A stretch of DNA of 33,081 bases from Myxococcales bacterium (lineage in GTDB: Bacteria > Myxococcota_A > Polyangia > Haliangiales > SHYZ01), in contig SHYZ01000015.1 of assembly GCA_009692535.1 (NCBI GenBank), positions 1 to 33,081 on the forward strand, given 5' to 3'. The notes beneath the pieces are model-generated. The model saw only the letters and a program-made list of their open reading frames with translations, made no database searches and was not told the DNA's origin. Position numbers and translations under genes: made by a program. This document shows, in pieces, positions 11,218 through 19,971 of the stretch (its first letter is position 1; every line of letters begins with the position of its first letter).

Positions 11218-14047
11218 AGCCACAAAAGAGCGCGACCTCTGTCACGCAGAAGGCGTCCCAGACCGTCGAGCAGCAGTAGAGATCGCCGGCGCAGAGCAGC
11301 GTCGCGCAGGGGTCGCAGCCGGGCACGAGCGCGACGCCTGCGGTGCAGACGTCATGCACGCAGTTCTCCTCGGTGGCGTCGGCCGCGCGCGTGCAACCCG
11401 GGTCAGCGGGATAGTCGGTGAGCCCATCGCCGTCGTCGTCCGCGCCGTTCGCGCAGGCCGGGGACGCGGCGGGGTCGGCTTCGTCGTCGTCGGTGACAGC
11501 GTCACAGCCCGGATCGGCGACGTCGGCGAGTCCGTCGCCATCGTCGTCGACGCCGTTCGCGCACGCGCTCGTGGCGCACGCGCCGCCTTCGCACACGAGC
11601 CCCGGGCCGCAGACGTAGGCCGCCTCCCCCGGCGTGCAGGACGCACCCGCGCCGAGCTCACCCACGATGGTGAACACGAAGCTCCCCGCCGACGACCAGA
11701 TCCCGTCGACGACGACGTAGTAGAAACCGAGCGCAGGCGCGGTGAGCGACAGCAGCGACGTGGTCGTCACGAGGTCGACATCGTCGTTGCACCAGCCGTC
11801 GGGTCCTGCTGCTGCGCAGTCACCGGCCCGCACGTAGATCACGGTGTCGAAGCTCGAGCCGGCGGTGTCGAGTGTGAGCCGCGTGACCGGGCGGGTGAGC
11901 TGGAAGCTGTAGACCAGCTCGGGCGACGTGCCGGTGGTCCCGAACGGGTCGCACGAGGCCGGCGCCGAGTACGCGTAGGTGCCGCTGATCGTATCGCCGG
12001 CGACCGCGCCGCCCGGGTGCGCGAGCACCGGCACGCCGGGCGTGCACTCATCGAACTCGTTGTCGTCTGAGGCCGAATCGCAGCCGGCGTCGGCGGGGAA
12101 ATCGACGTGAGCGTCGCCATCGTCGTCGAGCCCGTTGGCGCAGGCGGCAAGCACGACCGGATCGGTCTCGTCGTCGTCGCTCGCGGCGTCGCAGCCCGGG
12201 TCGAGCGGAAAGTCGATGCGGCCATCGCCGTCGTCGTCCTCGCCGTCGCCGCACGCCGCGAGCACGCAGGCATGCACGCCCGGCGTCAGCTGACCGCAGA
12301 CCGTCCCCTCCACACACGCGAACCGTGGCAGCGCCGGATCACAGGTCGCGCCGGCGGCGACGAGGCCGGACACGACCAGCAGGTAGTCGCCCGCAGCGCC
12401 GAACGTGCCGTCGATAAACAGATAGGCCGGCACCCCGACGGTCGGCACAAACGTCACGCGGGCCGCCGTCGAGAACGGCGATGCGTCGTTGTTGCACGCG
12501 AGCTCCACGCCGCCGGTGCAGTCAGCGTTTCGCACATAGAGCACTGAGTCAAAGGTCGTGGCGGTGGCATCGACAGCAACGGTGGCCGCGAGCAGCGGGA
12601 ACGGCGCGAGGAAGGCGTGGACCGCCTCGGGTGCGTCGGTGCCGCCGCACGAGCCGCGCGCAAGCGTTGCACCCGAGGTCGTGCCGGTCGCCCCCGACGC
12701 GGCATCGAGCGTCTGGATGAGCAGGCCCGCACCGCACTCGTTCACCTCCTGGTCGTCGGACGCGTAGGCGCAGCCGGGATCGTCGGGAAAGTCGACCGCA
12801 CCATCGCCGTCGTCGTCAACGCGGTTACCGCACGCTGGCCGCGGCGACGGATCAGCTTCGTCATCATCGTCGGGGCTCACGCAGCCGGGCTCGAACGGAA
12901 AGTCCACGATCCCGTCGCCGTCGTTGTCACCGCCGTCGGCGCATACATGCGGCTCGCACGTGACAGGCGCGCCGGGGGTGAGTTCGCGGCAGACCAACCC
13001 GGGCGCGCAGGCCGGCGGCGCGCTGCACGGGGCATGCAGCGGGAGGCGCGCTTCGATGGTGAGGCGATAATCACCGAGGGACCCGGGCCCGAACGCATCG
13101 ACGACGACAAAGTAGGTCCCGGGCGCGACCTCGGGGATCAGCAGCGTCGACGCGCTCCCCGTGCCAAGCACCCCGCTGTCATCGTCGCAGCCGAGCTCGC
13201 TCTCCGCGCGGGTGCAGCTGGCGCGCAGGTAGATCACCGTGTCGAGCGTGGTCTCCGCGTGGTCAGTCGTCGCCAGCAAGGCGCGCATCCCGGCGGTGAC
13301 CGTGAAGGCATAGGCGCGCTCGCCGCCCCGTCCCCCGCAGCTCGGTGACGAGAGCGTGTCGGGGAGCGCGACGGCCACCGACGCCAGTATGGTGCCGGTC
13401 GCGGTGAGATCGCGCACCTCGACCATCGGGCCGCAGACGCCATCGAGTACGTTCGCCTCGTCGTCGTCACCGGCACTCTCACAGCCGGGATCGGTTGGAT
13501 AGTCGATCCGCTCGTCGAGATCGTCGTCGCCTCCGTTGCTGCAGGCCGGGAGGGGCTCGGGGTCGGTCTCATCGTCGTCGTCGGCGCTGGCGCAGCCGGG
13601 CTCGAACGGAAAGTCCATGATCCCGTCGCCGTCGTTGTCGAGGAAGTCCTCGCACAGATGCACGACATCTTCGTCGTCTTCGACCGGACTTTCGCAGCCA
13701 TCGTCCTCAGGGAAATCGATCAGCCCGTCGCCGTCGTTGTCGTCGCCGTCGTTGCAGGCGCGCAGCGGATCGACCTCGTCAAAGTCCTCGCGGTCCTCGC
13801 AGCCCCAGTCGGCGTCGTCGGCAAGGCCGTCGCTGTCGTCGTCGAGACCGTTCTGGCACGCGGGCGGATCGGGCGACTCGTCTCGGTTGGCGTTCTTGGC
13901 GCAGCCAGGGTCGGCCGCATCGATCAGTCCGTCCCCATCGTTGTCGGTGCCGTCGTTGCAATTCGTCGCCGTCCGACCACCAGCACACGCGCCCAGCAGA
14001 AGCGCGAGCGCGGCGGTCCCGAGCGTGCGAGCGATGCAACGGTTCAT
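11204..14047 (-). CDS. Secreted lipoprotein with 11 Asp-rich (thrombospondin-3-like) repeats, three PPC-like modules and a C-terminal Cys-rich domain
   Basis: Internal ATG at 14047 gives MNRCIARTLGTAALALLLGACAGG (lipobox). Repeats such as CNDGDDNDGDGLIDFPEDDGC. PPC-like segments with TxxDTVIYLRASC / TTFDSVLYVRNADC / SSFDTVIYVRAGDC. C-terminus LYCCSTVWDAFCVTEVALFCGFSCS. Stop overlaps the convergent UDG 3' end by 14 bp. Confidence 0.85.
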   Translation of the reverse strand: MNRCIARTLGTAALALLLGACAGGRTATNCNDGTDNDGDGLIDAADPGCAKNANRDESPDPPACQNGLDDDSDGLADDADWGCEDREDFDEVDPLRACNDGDDNDGDGLIDFPEDDGCESPVEDDEDVVHLCEDFLDNDGDGIMDFPFEPGCASADDDDETDPEPLPACSNGGDDDLDERIDYPTDPGCESAGDDDEANVLDGVCGPMVEVRDLTATGTILASVAVALPDTLSSPSCGGRGGERAYAFTVTAGMRALLATTDHAETTLDTVIYLRASCTRAESELGCDDDSGVLGTGSASTLLIPEVAPGTYFVVVDAFGPGSLGDYRLTIEARLPLHAPCSAPPACAPGLVCRELTPGAPVTCEPHVCADGGDNDGDGIVDFPFEPGCVSPDDDDEADPSPRPACGNRVDDDGDGAVDFPDDPGCAYASDDQEVNECGAGLLIQTLDAASGATGTTSGATLARGSCGGTDAPEAVHAFLAPFPLLAATVAVDATATTFDSVLYVRNADCTGGVELACNNDASPFSTAARVTFVPTVGVPAYLFIDGTFGAAGDYLLVVSGLVAAGATCDPALPRFACVEGTVCGQLTPGVHACVLAACGDGEDDDGDGRIDFPLDPGCDAASDDDETDPVVLAACANGLDDDGDAHVDFPADAGCDSASDDNEFDECTPGVPVLAHPGGAVAGDTISGTYAYSAPASCDPFGTTGTSPELVYSFQLTRPVTRLTLDTAGSSFDTVIYVRAGDCAAAGPDGWCNDDVDLVTTTSLLSLTAPALGFYYVVVDGIWSSAGSFVFTIVGELGAGASCTPGEAAYVCGPGLVCEGGACATSACANGVDDDGDGLADVADPGCDAVTDDDEADPAASPACANGADDDGDGLTDYPADPGCTRAADATEENCVHDVCTAGVALVPGCDPCATLLCAGDLYCCSTVWDAFCVTEVALFCGFSCS

Positions 14048-14154
14048 GTCAACGACGTCGACCGCCACGATAACGAACCGCTCCGCCGACGCAAGATCAT
14101 CGATCACCCTGCGTCGGCTTGACGCCTGCGCAGGCAGGCGGCTACCGTCGCCGC

Positions 14155-14691
14155 ATGTCCTTCTGTCGGGCGCGCGCCCCTTGGCCGGCGGCCCTCACGT
14201 TGATGGTCAGTGGCTGCACGGTGCTCCTCGACTTCGATGGCGCACTGCAGGACGGTGCGCCGCCGGCTGATGTGACCCTGCCTGTACTCGATGCGGATCC
14301 GCTCGCGCCCGACGCGCCCCCTGCGCCCGCCGAGCGCTTCGAGCCGAACAACCGTTTCTCCGACGCCACGCGCATCGAGCCCGGCAGCTACGGGCCGCTC
14401 GCGATCTTCCCGGTCGGCGATCACGACTACTTTACCTTCACGCTCGACTTCCCACGCGACGTCGTGGTGCGCGTGCTGTTTGCGCAGATCGCGGGCGACC
14501 TCGACCTCAAGCTCTACGATGCCACGATGGCTCAGATCGCGTCGGCGGAGGGCTTCGTCTCCAACGAGGAGCTCGCACGCGGGGCAGCGACGGGCAACCA
14601 ACTCGTCGCTGGCATGTACTATGTCGAGGTCTACGGCTTCAACAACGCGAACGCCAACGCGTCCTACATCCTCGAGTTCGAGCTTCACTGA
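14155..14691 (+). CDS. Small lipoprotein with PPC-like domain
   Basis: MSFCRARAPWPAALTLMVSGCTVLLDF (lipobox VSGC); RFEPNNRFSDATRIEPGSYGPLAIFPVGDHDYFTFTL...LVAGMYYVEVYGFNNANANASYILEFEL. Confidence 0.75.
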   Translation: MSFCRARAPWPAALTLMVSGCTVLLDFDGALQDGAPPADVTLPVLDADPLAPDAPPAPAERFEPNNRFSDATRIEPGSYGPLAIFPVGDHDYFTFTLDFPRDVVVRVLFAQIAGDLDLKLYDATMAQIASAEGFVSNEELARGAATGNQLVAGMYYVEVYGFNNANANASYILEFELH

Positions 14692-14734
14692 GCCGGCCCT
14701 GCAGGACGGCGCTCACGCCGGGTGAACGCCGAGG

Positions 14735-15928
14735 CTAGAAACGCCCGGCGATGCCAAGGCCGACGAGGTTCGGCGCGACCAGCGGTGCGAACGTCATCCC
14801 CGGTGCGTCACCGTCGTCGCGGTCGCTGCGGTCGTCGCTGCGGTCGTCGCTGCGGTCGTCGCTGCGGTCGTCGCTGCGGTCGTCGCTGCGGTCGTCACTC
14901 TCACGCTCGCGCTCGCGTCGACGTGACGGGCGCGTGCCCGAGTCCTCAGCAGACTGCGCATTGTAGACGCGCGAGTAGTACCAGTACGTGTACGCGCCGG
15001 CCGACACCGCGCCGACGAGCAGCAGGTCGGTGGTGAGCGCGAGCACTTCGCCCGAGTCGCGGGCCGCCTGCCGCATGCTCGCGTCGTTCGATGCGCTGGC
15101 GAAGATGTCGTGCTGTGAGTTCGCCAGCAGGCCGGTGACGGCCGCCCCAAGCGTCATCGTCGCGGTCGCGCCCGCACCGATCATCAGCCGACGGCGTTGC
15201 TGCTGGCGACGGGCGACGGCGGGACTTACCGCGTTCACCTTCGGCTTCGTGCTCTTGGCGCGCGGCGGAGCGTCGTCATCGTCCCCGTTCCCGCCGGGAA
15301 CATCGGCGTCGCCATCGCCATCGGATGACCGATTGCGCCGGCCCGGCCCGGCGTTCGGGTCGACCGACAGCCGCGCCTTCAGTTCACGCTCTTCGCCGGG
15401 CGCAAGCGCGACCGACTGCGTTCTCGTGCGGTACCCCACGAGCTCGAGCGACACTTGGTGCTCGCCAGGATCGAGCACCAGCGCGTGCCCGAGCGGTGCC
15501 GCTCCGTGGTCGATGTCGTTGACCGCGATGCGCGTCCCGTACGGCTGGACCTCGAACGTCACCCGCGCCAACTTTGGCTCGAGTGCCTCGCGCCGCTTGC
15601 GCGCATCCTCGAGCCGCACTGGCGACAGCGAGCCGGGTTCGCCGGCGAGCAGCACGTCTAAGTGCGCCACGGCATCGACGAACCGTCCGAGCCTCTCTTC
15701 GGCGAGCGCGATCGCGAGCAGCACCGTCGGCGTCGGGTTGCGATCGTACGCCTCATTGTACTGGGCGAGCGCCCCCTCCACGTTGCCCTTGGCGAGCAAC
15801 GCGTCGCCGGAAATCGCGAGTCGCGCAGCCTCCCGCGCAACATCCGCGGCGAGCACCGGCGCCCCGACAACGGCGAAGCCGGACGAGAGGAGCAGCGAAA
15901 CGACGAGCGCGCGGGAAAGGTGCACCAT
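14735..15928 (-). CDS. TPR + PEGA-domain exported protein with C-terminal DDRS repeat
   Basis: Signal peptide; TPR-like EGALAQYNEAYDRNPTPTVLLAIALAEERLGRFVDAVAHLD; PEGA-like VTFEVQPYGTRIAVNDIDHGAAPLGHALVLDPGEHQVSLELVGYRTRTQSVALAPGEE. Confidence 0.8.
   Translation of the reverse strand: MVHLSRALVVSLLLSSGFAVVGAPVLAADVAREAARLAISGDALLAKGNVEGALAQYNEAYDRNPTPTVLLAIALAEERLGRFVDAVAHLDVLLAGEPGSLSPVRLEDARKRREALEPKLARVTFEVQPYGTRIAVNDIDHGAAPLGHALVLDPGEHQVSLELVGYRTRTQSVALAPGEERELKARLSVDPNAGPGRRNRSSDGDGDADVPGGNGDDDDAPPRAKSTKPKVNAVSPAVARRQQQRRRLMIGAGATATMTLGAAVTGLLANSQHDIFASASNDASMRQAARDSGEVLALTTDLLLVGAVSAGAYTYWYYSRVYNAQSAEDSGTRPSRRRERERESDDRSDDRSDDRSDDRSDDRSDDRSDRDDGDAPGMTFAPLVAPNLVGLGIAGRF
14825..14896 (+). 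repeat. Perfect tandem repeat, 6 x 12 bp (gctgcggtcgtc)
   Basis: Six identical consecutive 12-mers counted by hand; on the minus strand they encode the DDRS run. Confidence 0.95.
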
Positions 15929-15945
15929 GCCTCCGAAGGCCCGGA

Positions 15946-16947
15946 CTATAGCTCAGCGCGACGGGGCAGCGCCGCCGTCGCACCGAATCGGGTGACGACC
16001 CGCGCCGCGACCCGGTTGGCAAAGGCACAGGAGCGCTCGACCACCTCGCGGGGGAGCGTGCCGGGACGCGCGCCGGTCGCAAGCGGTGCCGCAAGCTCGG
16101 CGAGCAGGCCCGCGACGAAGCCGTCACCCGCGCCGGTGGTGTCGACCACTTCGACCGGCACGCCGGGCACGTGCCCCACGCCGGCAGTCGCGCCGTCAAA
16201 CCAACAGCCGCGCTCCCCAAGCGTCACCACCGCCAACCCCACGCCGAGCCGGCGCAGTGTCTGCGCGCCTTCGGCAGCGTCAGACGCTCCGAGGAGCGGA
16301 CCGAGCTCGTCCTCCGCGAGCTTCACGAGATCGAAGTCGACCAGCAGCGCGCGAATCCGCTCCGCCGCGTCGGGGACCGCCTCCCAGAGATGCGGGCGAA
16401 GATTCGGATCGCACGAGAGCACCCGCCCGGCGGCGCGTGCCGCTGCCACTGCTGCGAGTGTGGCCGAGCGTGCCGGCTCGCGCGCGAGCGTCGACGAGCC
16501 GACATGGAGCACACGAGCGCGCGTGACCACTGCCGGCGCGACGTGTTCCGGCGCGACCAGCTGATCCGCCGATGCGTGGCGATAGAAACTGAAGGAGCGC
16601 TCGCCGTTCGCCCCGACCGCGACGAAGGTGATCCCGGTGCGTGCGGTCGGATGCACGCCGACCGCGGAGACGTCGACGCCTTCGCGTGCGAGCGATTCGC
16701 GCAGGAACGCACCGAACTCATCCGGTCCGACGAGCGTGACGAGGCCTGCGCGCGCCCCGAGCCGCGCGAGCCCGACGCAGACGTTGGCCGGTGCGCCGCC
16801 CGAGTGGCGCGAAAAGGTCTCCGCGTCGCGGAGCGCGATGCCGGGGCGTGGCGGAAAGAAGTCGACGATCGCCTCACCGAACGCCAAGACATCGAGGACC
16901 GGCTCGCCCGCGTGCGGCAGCGACTCGGCTGATCTCGGCTCGCTCAC
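15946..16947 (-). CDS. PfkB-family carbohydrate kinase (fructokinase-like)
   Basis: LAFGEAIVDFFPPRPG, SGGAPANVCVGLARLGARAGLVTLVGPDEFG, EVVDTTGAGDGFVAGLLAEL. GTG start at 16947 overlaps the recO stop. Confidence 0.88.
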   Translation of the reverse strand: MSEPRSAESLPHAGEPVLDVLAFGEAIVDFFPPRPGIALRDAETFSRHSGGAPANVCVGLARLGARAGLVTLVGPDEFGAFLRESLAREGVDVSAVGVHPTARTGITFVAVGANGERSFSFYRHASADQLVAPEHVAPAVVTRARVLHVGSSTLAREPARSATLAAVAAARAAGRVLSCDPNLRPHLWEAVPDAAERIRALLVDFDLVKLAEDELGPLLGASDAAEGAQTLRRLGVGLAVVTLGERGCWFDGATAGVGHVPGVPVEVVDTTGAGDGFVAGLLAELAAPLATGARPGTLPREVVERSCAFANRVAARVVTRFGATAALPRRAEL

Positions 16948-17771
16948 GGTTGCCCTCGCAGTTGACGAATAAACTCCAGCGAGCGGAGCGGAGCGGTCAG
17001 GTGCTCCGCGATCAGCGCGTGCATCGCCTCGCGGGCGCGAGTCGTCGCTCCAGCATCGACCACACCCGCGAGCGAGGGGGCGCTCGCCAGCGGCGCAGCA
17101 GCGACCGCGAGCAGCGCGCGCCGAGCCTGCGCACAGAGCACGTTCCCCGCCCGCAACGACGCGGCACATCGCGCGCATGCCAGCCCGCCACGCTCGGACA
17201 CAACCGTCGCGCCCGCCTCGTCGAGCGCGGCGCCATCGGTCACCCCGCACACCACGCAGCGCGTGAGCGCCGCCGCAAAACCGAGCGCCTCGAGCAAGCG
17301 CAGCTCAAACGCCCGCAGCACCCACGCCGAGGGCGCACTCGCCACGGCCGTACGGTAGAGCTCAACCAACAGGTCGTAGATCGTCGGCTCCGCTTGGCGC
17401 TGCGCGGTGAGCCGATGCACGAGCTCGGTGCCGTACGAGGCGTGCGCCAGCCGAAGCACGTCCCCGCCGAGGCCGGTGTGATCCTCGCGCGCCTCGAAGC
17501 GAAGCAGCACGTAGAGCTCGCTGCCGTGCCGCTCTTCGAGCGCAGCCTCTCCGACCACGAACGGCGCGAGGCTCGCGCCGAAGCGAGTGCGGCTCTTGCT
17601 GGCCGCCCGTCCGAGCGCCGACACCTTGCCGAGATCGCGCGAGAAGAGCGTCACGATCCGATCCGCCTCGCCGTACGCCACGCTGCCGAGCACCAGCGCG
17701 GGCGTCGTCAGCTCACGCCCACTCGCGGCTCGTGCACGGGGGCGTCCCGCTCCGCGCGCCGCCGTGGCCAC
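16944..17771 (-). CDS. recO: DNA repair protein RecO
   Basis: TPALVLGSVAYGEADRIVTLFSRDLGKVSALGRAASKSRTRFGASLAPF; CVVCG...CARC zinc-finger-like motif. GTG at 17771 chosen as start just after the upstream stop (ORF track extends to 17825). Confidence 0.85.
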   Translation of the reverse strand: MATAARGAGRPRARAASGRELTTPALVLGSVAYGEADRIVTLFSRDLGKVSALGRAASKSRTRFGASLAPFVVGEAALEERHGSELYVLLRFEAREDHTGLGGDVLRLAHASYGTELVHRLTAQRQAEPTIYDLLVELYRTAVASAPSAWVLRAFELRLLEALGFAAALTRCVVCGVTDGAALDEAGATVVSERGGLACARCAASLRAGNVLCAQARRALLAVAAAPLASAPSLAGVVDAGATTRAREAMHALIAEHLTAPLRSLEFIRQLRGQP

Positions 17772-17772
17772 C

Positions 17773-18309
17773 TCAGCCGGCGCGCGCGGTGGGCGCCGGC
17801 AGCGCCGAGACACCGTCGCCCACATGGCCGGGGCGCTGCAGCAACAGGGAGAGCGTGACCGTCGCCACGATCACCAGGATCACCACCGCAACCGTGAGCG
17901 ATGCGCGCCGTGCGCCACGCCCGGCCCCGAGCAGCGAGCGAGCGAGCGCACCGAGCTCGTCGCCATCCGGCGTCGCGTCGCCCCCGCCTACGCCCCCGCC
18001 TGCCGACGGCGCCGAAATGTCCCGCCCGGCATCATCGCTCAGACGCGCGCCCGGCCCCTCCAGCTGGCGCGACAGGTCGGCGTAGCGACGCACCCACTCG
18101 TCGGCATCGAGGCCAAGCTCGCGCGTGACCGACTTTACGAAGCCGCGCACGAATACATCGGCCGGCAGATCATCAAAGCGCCCCCGCTCGAGCAGCCCCA
18201 GCGACCGCTCGGGAATCTTGGTGCGATTCGCCAGCTCCGAAATGGAGAGCCCGCGCGCCTCTCGCTCCGCCCGCAACCGCCTACCGAATTCCTCACGTCG
18301 AGAGTTCAT
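17773..18309 (-). CDS. RodZ-like helix-turn-helix protein with one TM helix
   Basis: FGRRLRAEREARGLSISELANRTKIPERSLGLLERGRFDDLPADVFVRGFVKSVTRELGLD, then TM SLTVAVVILVIVATVTLSLLL. Confidence 0.8.
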   Translation of the reverse strand: MNSRREEFGRRLRAEREARGLSISELANRTKIPERSLGLLERGRFDDLPADVFVRGFVKSVTRELGLDADEWVRRYADLSRQLEGPGARLSDDAGRDISAPSAGGGVGGGDATPDGDELGALARSLLGAGRGARRASLTVAVVILVIVATVTLSLLLQRPGHVGDGVSALPAPTARAG

Positions 18310-18320
18310 CCCACCTCCAG

Positions 18321-19199
18321 CTACTCGCCCAGCTGCGCGAGATGGTTCTTACATTTTCTGGCGATGCACGAGCGTGGCGCCGCAACCACGCAGCGGCCGA
18401 GACTAGCACGCGCGCCCACGAGATCGCCGAGCCGATGTGCCGTCTGCGCGTCGAGATAGAGCGCCTCCAGCACGTTTGGGCAGCCCTGATCGCGCAGCGG
18501 CTCTTCCGGCAGCGCGGGCCGGAACAGCTCGAGCCGCCGCTTTGCCGAGTCGAACTGTTGCTGGTCGAAGTAGACCTCCGCGAGGCGATACGCCGCGAGG
18601 CAGAACCGCGGATCCCCCTGCAGTGCCTGGAGCAGCGCCGTCGTCGCCTTCGTCACCTCGCCCTGCTGGTAGCTCGCCCACCCAAGGTTCGCGCGCGCGA
18701 GCCGCTCGCCCTGCACCGGGAGCCGCGCCAAGTTCTCGAGTGCGCGAAAGGCGAGCTGCCCGGCAGCCTCCCAGTCGCGAAAGTGGAGCGCGACCCCTGC
18801 GCGGTTACCCCACGCATCGCCATAATCTGGCGCCAGCGTGGTCGCGCGCGCCAGCTTCTCGTCGGCCTTGCGCATCAACTCATCGTTGGTCGCGCCGAAC
18901 GAGTCGCCCTCGGGCGTCTCCTCGAGGCATTGCTCGACCTCGGCGGTGTTGGCGTTCCTGCCGGCGCGCACCACATAAATAAGGCCCCACAGGTTCCAGG
19001 CCTCCTCATTCTCGGCGTCGAGCGCGAGCGCCCGCTGGACCTCGACCTCGGCGGAGAGGTCGTCCCCCTTGGCCAGCAGGTCACGCGCGAGGTCCACGCG
19101 AGTACGCGATTTCTCGGGCTGAACGTCCTGCCCACAGCGCCCCGCGCCGACCGAGAAGAACGCGGCAAATACCAAGCATATCGCTAGCTTGCGTGGCAT
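18321..19199 (-). CDS. TPR-repeat exported protein (PilF/Tgl-like architecture)
   Basis: ATG at 19199: MPRKLAICLVFAAFFSVGAGRCGQ; TPR-like LLAKGDDLSAEVEVQRALALDAENEEAWNLWGLIYV and later repeats. Lipobox is not canonical. Confidence 0.7.
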   Translation of the reverse strand: MPRKLAICLVFAAFFSVGAGRCGQDVQPEKSRTRVDLARDLLAKGDDLSAEVEVQRALALDAENEEAWNLWGLIYVVRAGRNANTAEVEQCLEETPEGDSFGATNDELMRKADEKLARATTLAPDYGDAWGNRAGVALHFRDWEAAGQLAFRALENLARLPVQGERLARANLGWASYQQGEVTKATTALLQALQGDPRFCLAAYRLAEVYFDQQQFDSAKRRLELFRPALPEEPLRDQGCPNVLEALYLDAQTAHRLGDLVGARASLGRCVVAAPRSCIARKCKNHLAQLGE

Positions 19200-19240
19200 C
19201 TGCGAAGCCACGCTAGCAACTGCCATCTTAGGTGTCAACC

Positions 19241-19276
19241 ACGAAACTGACGACGAAGCTCACGACGAAGCTGCGC
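19241..19276 (+). repeat. Short degenerate tandem repeat, 3 x 12 bp (acgaagctgacg-like)
   Basis: acgaaactgacg / acgaagctcacg / acgaagctgcgc, just upstream of the TPR gene start. Confidence 0.6.
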
Positions 19277-19302
19277 GCGGAACGGCCGCCCCACGCGGGT
19301 GC

Positions 19303-19929
19303 CTACCGGCCGGTGAACTTGGCCTCGCGGGTAATCGGGCCGGTATCGGCCGCGGTCACCCGCAGGGTCGCGAGGCTCCGGTCGATGCTGACTGAGCCGC
19401 CGCCTGAGACACCCTCCCCGACCACTACCTCAAGCTGGTCGGTGGGTGAGCTCGACCGGCGCTTCCCGGTGGCCTGCTTGGCCGCGACGAAGCGCACGCG
19501 GTTCTCGCCGGCGCGCACGTCCTTGGTCACCTCGATCGCGACCCGGCCGTCGCCGCCGCGCACCTTTTTGACCAACCTGCCGTTCAGGTAAACATCGACG
19601 TCGTACTGCGCGGCGCCCGAACCGCGCTCGCTCGCCACGAGAAAGTAGCGGCGCGAGATCCGGCCATCGGCGGGCGGCGGCTCGTCGATCGGCTCCTTCG
19701 TGCTGGCCTGCACCGCGATCTTGAAGCCCTTGGCGGTGATGTGGATGTTCCCCTGCGCGTCGAACTTGACCTCACATGCCGCGAAGGTCTGGTTCGTGAG
19801 CACCAGGTTCTCGTCGAGCTTGATGCCGTTCAGCATGACGTCGCGCGCCGCAGCGACCCGTGGCAGCAGGAGGAGGACGAGGACGAGCGAGACCACAGAC
19901 GGAAATACAAAGCGAAGGGTTCGGGGCAT
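19303..19929 (-). CDS. Hypothetical exported protein
   Basis: ATG at 19929 with GGAGGAG upstream; signal peptide MPRTLRFVFPSVVSLVLVLLLLPRVAAA; then DVMLNGIKLDENLVLTNQTFAACEVKFDAQGNIHITAKGFKIAV. Confidence 0.65.
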   Translation of the reverse strand: MPRTLRFVFPSVVSLVLVLLLLPRVAAARDVMLNGIKLDENLVLTNQTFAACEVKFDAQGNIHITAKGFKIAVQASTKEPIDEPPPADGRISRRYFLVASERGSGAAQYDVDVYLNGRLVKKVRGGDGRVAIEVTKDVRAGENRVRFVAAKQATGKRRSSSPTDQLEVVVGEGVSGGGSVSIDRSLATLRVTAADTGPITREAKFTGR

Positions 19930-19971
19930 CGGCTCCTCCAATTATGAGCGCCAGTAGTATAAACGGTTGCC

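Noticed and set aside
11204-14047. CRISPR-like or satellite array suggested by regular DNA repeats (cgtcgtcgtc, gccatcgccgtcgtcgtc)
   Set aside because: The repeats are degenerate and explained by Asp/Gly-rich protein repeats; no constant repeat with variable equal-length spacers.
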